Below, in pieces: positions 44,360 to 55,183 of a DNA stretch of 64,000 bases. The notes under the pieces are model-generated. The model was not told where the DNA came from, made no database searches, and saw only the letters and a list, made by a program, of their open reading frames with translations. The DNA is taken from positions 56,134,313-56,198,312 of the forward strand of contig OY992537.1 in NCBI GenBank assembly GCA_963921195.1, given 5' to 3'. The DNA is from Pegoplata infirma. Lineage: Eukaryota > Arthropoda > Insecta > Diptera > Anthomyiidae. The position numbers were made by a program, and so were the translations under genes. Position 1 is the first letter of the stretch, and the number at the start of each line of letters is the position of its first letter.

Positions 44360-45390
44360 GGACAAGTACTTTCATGAAAATTCATGTTTTACTCGGTACT
44401 CTAAACATAATTCAATCCAAATCGAATACAGGAGAGACAAGACTCAGCTGTAAACAAAAAAGACGATAAGGACCGAACTAATGCAAATTATACAATTGCA
44501 ATATTATAAATTAGTCCATTTTCAACTGTGATATAGCATTAAGGAAAAAATTTAACCTGTGATATTTTAATTTTTTTAGTAATTATACATTTTTATTTTT
44601 TGTTTTATTTTTGTGTTTAAATGTACTTTGTGTATTTTTCAAAACAAATTTAAATTAAAATTTGAAATGTGAATGCAGATTTAAGATTTTATGTAAGTTG
44701 AATTGTTCTTTACGTGTTATTGTATATGGTTGATGTGTTTTTAATATTATTGCTTTTTATAATTTGTGGTTGCCAGATTCAATAAAACTAATCCCTGAAG
44801 AGGTAGGAAAACAACCTACGAAACGTCGGAGAAAAATATGAAATAAGTCTTTTATTTGCATATAGGATATAATTTGACCTTGAAAGCCTGATTGGAAATT
44901 CCAAAAAAACGTTAGATAATAGAGAAAAAGGTCGATAAAATTAAAATAATAACCAAATCAGTAAATTTGCAATAAAATGGCACTGATTTGTAGTTGCATA
45001 TTTGTGCATATTTTGGTATAAATGAAACTTTTTGCATATTTTCATATAAATGCATATTTTCATATACATTGGACTTCTTTTAATTCTTATCAACATTTTT
45101 TTAAAACTTCTTTTCAAAAACCTTAACATAAACCAAAACCGATCCAAAATTTCTTGTATTAAAATAATTGTTCTTATAGAAATAATATTCTATGCATCTC
45201 TCATAGAAATTTGTTTCTGAAAATAAAATTTTTGGTTTTTAAAAAAGGTTTTAAATTTTCCTATTCTGAAACATTTTACTATTCGAAAATAAAAATGTTT
45301 TCGAATTTACAAATTTCTTACACGTTTGTCATTTTCCTGGTCAGGTTTGTTTTAAATTTTAGCGAAATTGACCCAGTAGTTAAGAAGTTA
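44360..45390. other. A/T-rich stretch with one hammerhead-like motif
   Basis: No gene. The only structured element is the motif at 44795-44828. Small lysine/phenylalanine-rich frames at 44941-45147 and 45211-45393 are not supported. Confidence 0.5.
44790..44832 (+). ncRNA. Possible hammerhead ribozyme core remnant
   Basis: CTGAAGA (44795-44801) matches the hammerhead CUGANGA box. It is followed by a stem GTAGG...CCTAC with a 7-base loop AAAACAA, then GAAAC (44820-44824) and GTC. One unpaired G lies between box and stem. Stem III is absent, so cleavage is doubtful. Such CTGANGA...GAAACGTC modules are known from Penelope-like elements and related repeats; no Penelope coding sequence is visible nearby. 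Confidence 0.4.
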
Positions 45391-45394
45391 TGAA

Positions 45395-45725
45395 CAAAAC
45401 CGTGAAATTTAGATGGGTTTTTTTCCCGAATTCAAGTGTTGAACAACACGCTAAACCAGAGAAACAAGCCGATTGAACATTTTAGGCGGCGACTGAAGAG
45501 CGAACATTTTCGGAGTCGGCGGCTTATCGGCTGCGCGTCGAGAGATTTTTGCTATGGCGCGGCTGAAAAAAAATTCAGCTACGCCGCAAAAATTGTAAAT
45601 AAATGGACTCAAACAAGCCATTTGACTGCCAAAATCGGCTTAACAAAAAAAGGCTTAGGGACTTAGCCGTTCCGACCGGCTTGCTTGTCTGCGCTTAACA
45701 CGCTTAGAAAGGCATGGTAAGCCAC
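45395..45725. other. G+C-rich island with weak inverted ends
   Basis: The segment is markedly richer in G+C than its surroundings (CGGCTGCGCG, GGCGGCGACTG). Left AACACGCTAA...AACAAGCCG loosely mirrors right CGGCTTGCTTGTC...TTAACACG. The plus frame 45436-45666 is arginine-rich without a domain. Perhaps a small transposon with different base composition. Confidence 0.4.
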
Positions 45726-45995
45726 AAAATATTTTACAAGTATTTATGTTACTCAAACTGATTTTAACTCAAACAAATTTTATACTCAAAAATTTTTTTT
45801 TTACGAAAATAATGAATAAAGTATTTGACTCAAAATCAAATATTTTTAGTCAAAATTTTTTTAAAATTTTTTTACGTCCAAGTCAAAATACAATTCCACT
45901 TGTTTATTTATAAAATTTGTTCCAGAAATATTTTTTGACTCAAAAAAAAAAACATTTAAAGAAAATTTGTTCAAATAATTGTTTTTGTATACACA
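45726..45995. other. Spacer of TTTACTCAAA-like words
   Basis: Short repeated words ACTCAAA and TATTTTTTGACTC occur irregularly. No gene. Confidence 0.4.
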
Positions 45996-47482
45996 AAAAA
46001 AACAAGTAAGAAATTATTGTCGGTCAACCGACCATATAACACCCTACACCAGAGTTCCCCGGAAAATGGGTCCCAACTTCAAACATATACTGATTAGATC
46101 TATATTTTGTCAAATCTTTATAAGTGTAAAAAGCACTCACTAATAAAATTTGGGTGGAATAGGCTTCTTTTTGTTAACAATAAACCGCTTCAACTGAATA
46201 TCGTGCGAAATTTTCACATGGGACCTAAGTCCAAAAATGGTCCGATGATAATCAGATTTGATAAGGTTATTAAAGTACGCGTTTAACATACACAAACAGA
46301 ATTTTAATTAAATATTTTCTTTTTTCATGAAATTTGAGAGATTTATGTGAAAATCGGAAAGGTGGTTTGTATGGGGGCTACAAGAAGAACTGGTCCGATT
46401 TCTTTAAAATTCGGAATGGTGATTTGTGTGGACGTGCAAAATTTCGAAAAGATGCCTATTAAAATGCGGCTATTAGAGCCAGAAGCCAAAACTAAGGACG
46501 ACCTTTGCATGGCCCCGCAAAATTTTCGGTTGCAAAGAACCGATTGTGGAACAACTCATACTTCCCTAGAACCTGTTCTAATTCTTGTGAAACACCGATT
46601 CTTTTTACAAAGGGATTGTCCCAAAAGCAACAGGTGTTTGTAAGCAAAATTGGAACACATTTTTGTTCTTCGGAATCGGTTTTAGAAGTAAAGTTTAGAA
46701 CAGAAATGAGAATTAAAGAAATATTTTGAGTTGCATTAATTTATTAAAAAAATATAAAGATAATCCTATATGACATCGTATATTAATTTTTTTTTAACAC
46801 ACATACATCCTTTTTCGCCTCCAAAATTGCATTTTGGGCCTTGCAATAAAGATACACCAGAACATGGATTTTCTGCAAACAAAAATGAAAAACATTATTT
46901 TAAGTATTAGTATTTGTCCCGACCCAGACAATCAAAATTTAATTTACTTACCTTCGTATCAACAATTTTCACGATTATATCCTGACATTTTCATAGAATT
47001 TAGTGTTTTTTCTTGGTGAACACAAAATCAAAATGTTATGAAATTTAGATTGCATAGAACAAGCTTCACAATAATATTCACTTAACTTGTTCTGAATAAT
47101 TAAAGTGTAATAGTGTTTGATTACCGAAGAACCTGTTCTAGAACAAGTGTTATCGGAATCGGTTCTGAAAAATTTTCCTGGGGGGGGCTAGGTCAAAAAA
47201 TGGACCGATTTTTTCCAATTTCAATAGGCTTCGTCCTTGGGCCAAAAGAGGCTTAATTTTCAAATTTCAAGTCAATTGATTAAAAATTGCGACCTGTATC
47301 GTGTGTACACCGTTTACATGGACAGACAGACGGACGGACGGACATCGCTAAATCGACTCAAAAAGTGATTCTAAGTTGATCGGTATACTTAAAAGTAGGT
47401 CAAGGACCAATATTTCAGGTAGTTACAAACATCAGCACAAACTCATTACACCCTGTACCACAGTGTGGTGTAGGGTATAAAA
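45996..47482 (+). mobile_element. DINE-like element, family B, with an insertion
   Basis: Starts AACAAGTAAGAAATTATTG at about 46001; 5' subterminal ACACCCTACACCAG is mirrored by GGTGTAGGGTAT at the 3' end (47466-47477). Contains a CAGACAGACGGACGGACGGAC tract (about 47323-47343), a CATCGCTAAATCG block and CAGTGTGGTGTAGGGTATAA. A 631-base insertion (46536-47166) splits it. The plus frames 46347-46643 and 46505-46729 straddle the insertion junction. Confidence 0.8.
46536..47166. mobile_element. TIR element inserted in DINE family B
   Basis: Ends AGAACCGATT (46536-46545) and AATCGGTTCT (47157-47166) are inverse. AGAACCTGTTCTA recurs near both ends and GGAATCGGTTTTAG lies inside. AAAATTTTC occurs just outside both ends and could be a target duplication or extended termini. 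No coding sequence. Confidence 0.65.
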
Positions 47483-47929
47483 ACCTTGTCAAATTACTAC
47501 ACCCAAAAAATTACATAGTTGATGATTACTATTTTTTCAACTATGTCATAGGTGAAATAGCCCCAACTTTGTCATAGTTGATGTGACATAGTTGTTGCTG
47601 ACTATGTGTCATTTTAATCTACAAATTAACTATGAGAAAAGTTAATGACAACGATGTGTTTGATAAACATAGGTAAACAACTAGGCCCATAGTTAAATTT
47701 TTTATAAAATTTAATCATAGTAAATATTTACTATGTAATTTAATAAATAGTTAATTATACCCTATAATTGGTATACAAAAAAAAAACGAAATTTTGAGTT
47801 TTTTTTATTCATAAACATTATTTTATTAAAATTTCATATAAACTGCATACACCAATATTGTAGGATCCAAATCCAGCCTGCAAATATGAAAAAAACGTAT
47901 TATTTTGTAATCTTTTTTAATTTTTTTGT

Positions 47930-48996
47930 ATAGAAAACACGTCAAAAATTCTGACATTTTTGTAGAAATAATGGGTCAATTTTTGACATTTTTTCTGTCG
48001 AAAAATCTTAAATTTTTAAACATATTTTTCATAGAAAAATCTCAGAAATTGAGATATTTTTTCTCTAGAAAATATCATGAATATTGAGACATTTTTTCTA
48101 CAAAAAATTTCATATTTCAGATTTTGAGACATTTTGTCTATAAAAAAAAATCAGATTCTGAATAAAAAATCCCAACAAAATTTCAGACTGAGACATTTTT
48201 TCTATAGAAAAATTATCAGATTTAGATATCTTTTTTTAATAGAACAGTTCTGAGATTCCGAGACATTTTTTTATAGAAAAATTCCAAAATTCTGAGACAT
48301 TTTTTCTATACAAAAAATCTCAGATTCTTAGATATTACTTCTATAGAACAAATCTCAGATTCTAACACATTTTTTCAATAGAAAAATTCTGAGATATTGA
48401 AGACATTTTTTCTAAAGAAAAAGTTTCAGCTTCTGAGACATTTTTTTTAATAGAAAAAGTCTCATATTCTAAGAAAATTTTTTCTATAGAAGAAGTCTCA
48501 GATTCTGAGACATTTTTTCTATAGAAAAAGTCTCAGATTCTTTAGAAAAAGTTGTATCCGAATCTGAGAGTTTTTCTATAGAAAAATGTCTTAGAATCTG
48601 AGAATTTCTCTATACAAAAAATGTCTCAGAATCTGATAATTTTTCTATGGAAAAAATGTGTCAGAATCTAAAAATTTTTCTATTGAAAAAGCTGTCTCGG
48701 AATCTGAGAATTTTACTATGGAAAATTTTTTTTCAAAATTGTAAGAATTTTTCTATAGAAAATATGTCTCAAAATCTGAAAATTTTTCTAAAGAAAAAAT
48801 GTCTCGGAATCTAAGAATTTTTCTATAGAAACAATGTCTCAGAATCAGAGAATTTTTCTTAGAAAAAATGCGTCAGAATTTTTCTATAGAAAAAAATATC
48901 TCAGAAACTGGAAAAATCTGATAATTTAAAAAAAAATGTATCAGAATCTAAGATTTGTTCTATCGAAAAAATGTCTCAGAATCTAAGAATTTTTCT
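47930..48996. repeat. Diverged 35-base satellite inside the TA element, changing orientation
   Basis: About 30 units. Up to about 48540 the phase reads TTCTGAGACATTTTTTCTATAG, as in the main array; after it, CAGAATCTGAGAATTTTTCTATAG, the other strand. The switch point near 48540-48560 makes this an inverted arrangement. Confidence 0.75.
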
Positions 48997-48997
48997 A

Positions 48998-49682
48998 TAC
49001 ACTCAAAATAATCACTCTGTTAAAATACAGAGATACTCTGCTGAGCCAGCAGAAAATACCATAGATTTCCAACCAGCAAGATTTTTTGTTATTTTACGAA
49101 GAAAACTCTGTAAAATGATTTCGATAAAAAAACAGTAAATTTTCAGAATTATCTGTAAAGTTTTGATAAAAGCGGCCAGAATTTGACTATTTTTTTTACT
49201 ATTTGATTTCTGATCAATTTATCTTTCCTTAATGTGCAAGTAGTGTTGACAATTGGAAAATGCCATCGAGTAAATTTGCCCGCTTTAATGCTTCCAAATT
49301 GTAAATTTTTTTATTTTTGTGAAAGTTTTTTTACGAGTACCTGCAATTTTACACGACATCCTCGTAAAATGTGCCAGGTTTTATTATTACAGAGCAATAA
49401 GTAAAATTATAGTTGAAATTTTGTATTTTGGTTACGAGAAAAAAACACAAGTATTTTTATAAAATCTGTATTTTAACAAAAAAACTCTATTTATTATCTG
49501 TAAAATAGAGATTACAAAGTAAAAAGTAAAATTACAGATAAAATTTTGTTATTCGGTTACAAGAAAATACAAAAGTTTATTCTTAAAATCTGTATTTCGA
49601 CAGATAGCTTTGTCAAATATCTGTCGAATTGAGATTACAGTCATTTTACAGAGTTTTTAACAGAGTAATTATTTTGAGTGTA
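48998..49682. mobile_element. TA-flanked MITE, 681 bases
   Basis: The element occupies 49000-49680, TA at 48998-48999 and 49681-49682. Ends CACTCAAAATAATCACTCTG and (inverse) CACTCAAAATAATTACTCTG. Removal rejoins the satellite phrase TTTTTCTATAGAAAAAATG. Interior repeats GTAAAAT and TCTGTAAAAT words on both strands; no coding. Confidence 0.88.
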
Positions 49683-50060
49683 GAAAAAATGTCTCAGAAG
49701 CTGAGAATTTTTCTTAGAAAAAATGTGTCAAAATTTTTCTATAGAAAAAATATGTCAGAATCTGAGAAAATTTTTTTACAAAAAAATGTTTTAGAATCTG
49801 AAAATTGTTCTATCGAAAAGATGTCTCAGAATCTAAGAATTTTTCTTAAAAAAATTATATCAAAATCTTAAAATTTTTCTATAGAAAAAAAAGCATCAGA
49901 GTCTGAGAATTTTTCTACAGATATTTTTCAGATTGTTAAACATTTTTTCGATAGAAAAATTATCAGAATCTACGACATTTTACTATAGAAAAATCCTCCG
50001 ATTCAGTATTTTTCTCAGTAGAAAAAGGCTCAGATTCTCTACCATTTTTTTTATAAAAAT
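49683..50060. repeat. Diverged 35-base satellite, right block
   Basis: Continuation of the array at 47930-48996 beyond the MITE. The orientation flips back to TTCAGATT...ACATTTT near 49925, mirroring the left block. Confidence 0.65.
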
Positions 50061-50574
50061 TTTCCGAATGTGAGACTTTTTTATGGAAATACTTAATGCG
50101 AGATTTAATTCTAAAAAACTTCGATTTCGTGACATCAAAGATCTTAATGGCTTCTTTATTTAATCTTAATCTTGATGATTCCATAAAGCTTCTTTAAATA
50201 TTGACGACATCTTTCTTGTCTTCTCGTAATCTGAAAAAAACAATTTCAATAATTCACTACTTTTTACATATTTAGTCACACAATACCTTTTTTCCCCAAA
50301 TTTATTTCAAATCGTTAATATTCAGCTTAACTTTTGTTATTTCAAACATTATTAAAAATAAAAAACTAATTAATTTTGATGTTTATTTTTTTTATTGATT
50401 TTCAAATTATTGTCAAAAAAAAATTTAAATAGTATTAAATAACTGAAACCATAGTTGTTATTGATTATCAATAGTTAATTTAAAATTTCTTAAAATTAAC
50501 TATGGATTTTGTAATTTTTTGGGTGTAGAAAAAGTTTCGTTATCCCATTTTTCCAATATTTGACTTTTTCTTTG

Positions 50575-52140
50575 TTTTTTAACAAACAATTTTTTATCAA
50601 AATTTAAATTTTTTTTGTAATTTTACAATTTTTTTTTTTTAATTTTACAAATTTTCTTGTACAAATTTTAATGTTTTTTTACAAAAAAAATCTAGTAAAT
50701 TTACGAGAATTCCTTGTAAGTTTTATTGCGCCAAAAAAGTTGTAAATTTACAATTTTATTGGAAAAAAATTGTAAAATTACAAAAAAGCTCATAATTTTT
50801 ACTAGAAATTCTAGTAAAATAGGAGGTAGCAAAAAATCTAGTAAAGTCACGAGAATTCCATGTAATTTTTATCCCGTCAAAACAGTTGTAAATTTACAAT
50901 TTTATTGGTAAAAAGCTTGTAAAGTAACAAAAAATCTCGTTACTCGGACTTCTCGTTAAATAGGAAAATTAAAAATAATTTTATAATTTTTTTTTTTCAT
51001 TTTGACTTTTTATTAATTTCTAGATAAACGATTTTTTGTTTTTGCGACTTTTGCCAAACCAAAAGAATTTTTTTTTGATTTTTTTAAATTTCAAAAAGTT
51101 GACTTTTCGACTTTTTAAAAGTCGACTTTATTAATTTTTTAACAAACAATTTTTTATCGAAATTTAATTTTTTTTAAAAATTTTTTTGTAACAATTTTTT
51201 TATCGAAATTTATTTTTTTTGTAATTTTACAAATTTTTTTGTAATTTAACAAATTTTAATGGTTTTTTTACAAAAAAAAATCTAGTAAATTTACGAGAAT
51301 TCCTTGTAAGTTTTATTGCGCCAAAACAATTGTAAATTTACAATTTTATTGGGAAAAACTTGTAAAATTACAAAAAGAGCTCGTAATTTTTACTAGAAAT
51401 TCTAGTAAAATAGGAGGTAGCAAAAAATCTAGTAAAGTAACGAGAAATTCATGTAATTTTTATCGCGTCAAAAAAGTTGTAAATTTACAATTATATTGGT
51501 AAAAAACTTTTAAAGTAACAAAAAATCTCGTTACTCGGACTTCTCGTTAAATAGGAAAATAAAAAATAATTTTACAAGTTTTTTTTGTCATTTTAATTTT
51601 TTATTAATTTCTAAATAAACGATTTTTTTGTTTTTGCGACTTTTGCAAACCAAAAGATTTTTTTTTTTGATTTTTTTAAATTTCAAAAAGTTGACTTTTC
51701 GACTTTTTTAAAAGTCTACTTTATTAATTTTTTAACAAATAATTTTTTATCAAAATTAAATTTTTTTTTGTAATTTTACAATTTTTTTTGTAACAATTTT
51801 TTATCGAAACTTAATTTTTTTTTGTAATTTTACAAATTTTTTTGTAATTTTACAAATTTTTTTTTGTAATTGTACAAATTTTAATGTTGTAAGTTCACAA
51901 TTTTATTGGTAAAAAGCTTGTAAAATAACAAAAAATCTCGTTACTTGGACTCGTTAAATAGGAAAATAAAAAATAAATTTACAAGATTTTTTTGGCATTT
52001 TGACTTTTTATTAATTTCTAAATAAACGATTTTTTGTTTTTAGCGACTTTTGCCAAACCAAAAGAAGTTTTTTTGAGTTTTTTAAATTTTAAAAAGTTGA
52101 CTTTTCGACTTTTTAATTTTTTCCAACTTGTAAAAAGTCA
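50575..52140 (+). repeat. Three tandem units of about 0.57 kb
   Basis: Unit starts AACAAACAATTTTTTATC at 50581, 51141 and (AACAAATAATTTTTTATC) 51734: spacings 560 and 593. Each has GCGCCAAAA.AGTTGTAAAT, CTCGTTACTCGGACTTCTCG, and CGATTTTTTGTTTTTGCGAC blocks; the third unit lacks about 150 internal bases. Each unit also has inverted GTAAATTTACAA words. Confidence 0.85.
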
Positions 52141-52598
52141 ATTTTTTAAAATAAATGTGCCTTAATGTTCTCAATTCCAATATGAATAAAATATGTTTAA
52201 ATAAAATAGAAGAATGCTTATACACATTATTATCAACATGTATGTAAACATATTATAATGTTGCTAAAATAATTTGTTGAAAATGCCTAAGTGTATGCTA
52301 CATATTTTGTTTATTTAAAAGAATTTTCGACGCATGTTTTTTTATGCTATGATTATTTGTTATGAAAAATGCTCAAAAAAATTTTGAACTTGTTTTTCTT
52401 TAATTCATAACTTTTTTTTGGGAATGTACATAAAAATTTAATCAAATACTAAGAATTTTTTCATGGAAATCATGTCTTACTTAAAAGATGATAATCACGT
52501 ATTTTCAAAATGTATTTACTCCTTAACGGTTTTTTGCTGATTGTGATTTTTTTTTGTAGACTAAATATAAGTTACCAATTTAAAAACAAAATATATGA
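52141..52598. other. Unannotated A/T-rich stretch
   Basis: No gene or repeat recognised. Confidence 0.45.
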
Positions 52599-53134
52599 GT
52601 TTTTTTCAAGGTTGGTTACCGAAACGAATAACGGTAAGGGTAACGGTAACGGTATCTAATTTTTATTTATTTCGGTAAAGGTAACGGTAAGTGTTTTCCA
52701 ATCGTTTCGGTAACGGTATGTACCGGTACCGAACCAACCAAACCGGTACGTACCGGTATTATTAATTTAGTTAAAAATTTTAAAAAAGATGGAACTGAAA
52801 GCTAAAAATATTTTATAGACCAAAAAACCAGTATGGATTTGATATGATTATTATTTTTGTCATTTATTTTATGATAATTTGCAAATTATAAATTTAAAAT
52901 TATGTTAGCAATTTGATTTTATTTTTTTGTTCGTTAAAATCCCTTAAGACAGGTAAAATTTTGAATACCGGTACAATACCGGTAACTTCTAATAATTATA
53001 ACGGTAACGGTAAGGGTAACGGTATTTTAAAAATATTTTTAGCGGTATCGGTAACGGTAACGGTATTCGATTTGAAAGGGTTTTGAATCGGTAACGGTAA
53101 AATAAGGGTAACGGTAACCAACCATGGTTTTTTT
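52599..53134. mobile_element. hAT-type MITE rich in GGTAAC, target duplication GTTTTTTT
   Basis: The element occupies 52607-53126; GTTTTTTT flanks it at 52599-52606 and 53127-53134. Ends CAAGGTTGGTTACCG and CATGGTTGGTTACCG (inverse) fit YARNG. Subterminal regions carry many GGTAAC/GGTAAGG hexamers and the palindromes ACCGGT and GTACCGGTAC. The right end holds a larger hexamer cluster than the left. No transposase. Confidence 0.88.
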
Positions 53135-53301
53135 CCTTTTACCATATGTTAACTCCTCTTACCATTTATAAACTCTGTGATACACTTAAGTATGTCAAAC
53201 ATGTTAAACGCAAAAAAAAACAAACTTATTTTATTTTAAATTGTTCACGTGTGTGACACAAATTTTTTTCGTTTTAGTTGTTAAAAAAAACACACAAACA
53301 T

Positions 53302-54244
53302 ACATATCGTGAACCTATATTCAAAATATGCCAACTCAAATTTGACGGAAATGAGTTTCCGATGGCAAATAGCTCCCCTATGTAATACCTATCTGCCATA
53401 AAAATTTCAGAGCAAAAAAATAATTTGTTGTCGTTTTACATCCATTTTTGTTATTCTGCTAACTCAAAGTACATATTTTTTTGGTGGAAATAAATGCCAA
53501 CTCCCATTGTAAATTTTCAAAAATTTTTCAAAAAATTAACAAAAAAAACCTAGACCACATATCTTATTGCATTTGCCATGCTTAACACGAATCTTGTAAA
53601 GATTTTGATATCTAATGACTGGTTCTCGAGATATTGCCATTTTAAAAATATCGGTAAATAGTGTTTGCAAAAAAAAAAAATTGCTTATATTTATGTAACT
53701 TTCAAACTATTTATCAGATTGAAACATTATGAATGGGGCAAATAAAGTCAATGACATAAGCTTTCAAAATAGCTGGTTTGGAGTGACCCTATTGCAATAC
53801 AGCGTGAGTTACAGAGTGTCAAAGTTGACCACCCTGAGATTAAAAGGCTTTCGGAGCTAGTAACTTTTAAAAATATGCAAAGATTTTAAATTTTTTGTTT
53901 AGTTTTTGCAATTACCGTACTAAGGATAACAAAAACCAAAAAAAAAAAAAAATTTAAAAATTTTTCCAAAAAAAATGTATTTTTATTTTCCGACAAAATA
54001 TGCCAACTCTAAAAAAATATTTGTTTTTTAATATAGTAATAAATGCCATCTCTGAAAAATATGCAAACAAGTGCAAAATATGAAAATTTTTGCATAGGTA
54101 AAAATTGTTTAGAATATTTAAACCATCTTGTGGAAGGTACATTGTTTATTTTTGCAATAATACGCGAAATAACTAGTTTTTTAGCTCTCCTGAACAGTAA
54201 GCTTTTTCGAGTTGGCATTTATTGAATATAGTTCGACGATATAT
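53302..54244. mobile_element. 0.94 kb element with AAATGCCAACTC ends
   Basis: Left ATATCGTGAACCTATATTCA and right (inverse) ATATCGTCGAACTATATTCA match with single-base gaps, followed by AA(A)ATGCCAACTC. Internal copies of AAATGCCAACTC occur at about 53493 and 53998. The crossing frames (53954-54225) use the inner A/T tracts and are not supported. Target duplication not resolved. Confidence 0.65.
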
Positions 54245-55183
54245 ACAGTTTTCCGGGGGAAAAGCCATAAGGAATTTTATTAAAAAAAAAAAAATACACA
54301 CCAAATGAAAAATCATGAAAGCACCTGGTGCTCTAAACAAAAATTTAAAAACAAAAAAAATATCAAAATGAAATTTAAACAAGTAGAAATGGTAAATTCG
54401 ATTTAAGCGAATCCGTAAATACCCTGCACAATGCCCTTTTTAAGAGATAGTAAATTTTCTAACGTGAAAAAAAAGTTTTTGGTAAGAAATATTTTATTTT
54501 GTGTAAAAAAACTTTTTTTTTAGTAATTTTTGAAAGAAAAAAAAATAATTTACTAATTTTTTTTTGAGAGTAAAATTTTTTTGAGTGTAAAATTTTTTTT
54601 TTTGAGTGTATTTTTTTTTTTTTTTTTTTTTTTTTAGTGTAAAAATATTTTTGAGTGACAAAAATACCTTATAAAATATTTTTGTGACTTACCAATGTTT
54701 TTCAAACATGTGTAATGGGTTTTCAACACGTGAATTTAAGGTGAAACTAATCTGAAATTCACGGTTTTGCTAATAACTTTTGAACGACTGGACCGATTTG
54801 GCTGACATTTAAAACGAACTGAAAGAAAGGAACGAAAAATATATATGCCACACTCTCAGAATTGTCGTTCTAAAGTTACCGTGTGTTTTAACTCGTAAAT
54901 TCCATAAAAACCCTTGCCGAAATTCACTCATTTGCTTATAACTTTTGAACCACTGGAACGATTTCGCTGGATTGCACTACCAACCTGACGAAGTAAATGC
55001 CCAACATACATGCCAAACTTCAGGAGCCTCCGTGAAGTCTTTCAAATGTTAGCGTTAGTTTTCAACAGACAGACGGACGGACGGAGATAGCTAAAATCGA
55101 TCGAGGATCATGAATATATATACTTTATGGGGTTCTAGACCAATATTTCGAGGTGTTACAAATAGAACGACAAACTTATATAT

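Larger units (their letters stand above)
47498..50527. mobile_element. 3.0 kb TA-flanked element carrying diverged satellite
   Basis: The element occupies 47500-50525 with TA on both sides. Both ends read CACCCAAAAAATTACA in inverse. Near each end are repeated TAGTTGAT/CATAGTTAA-type words (ACTATG in both orientations). The middle is filled by irregular 35-base satellite relatives (47930-48996, 49682-50060) and a nested TA-flanked MITE. TA targets suggest the Tc1/mariner group; no transposase is seen. Confidence 0.75.

Noticed and set aside
52607..53126. GGTAAC hexamers as interstitial telomere repeats
   Set aside because: They lie inside an element with TIRs and an 8-base duplication, are irregular, and point in mixed contexts.
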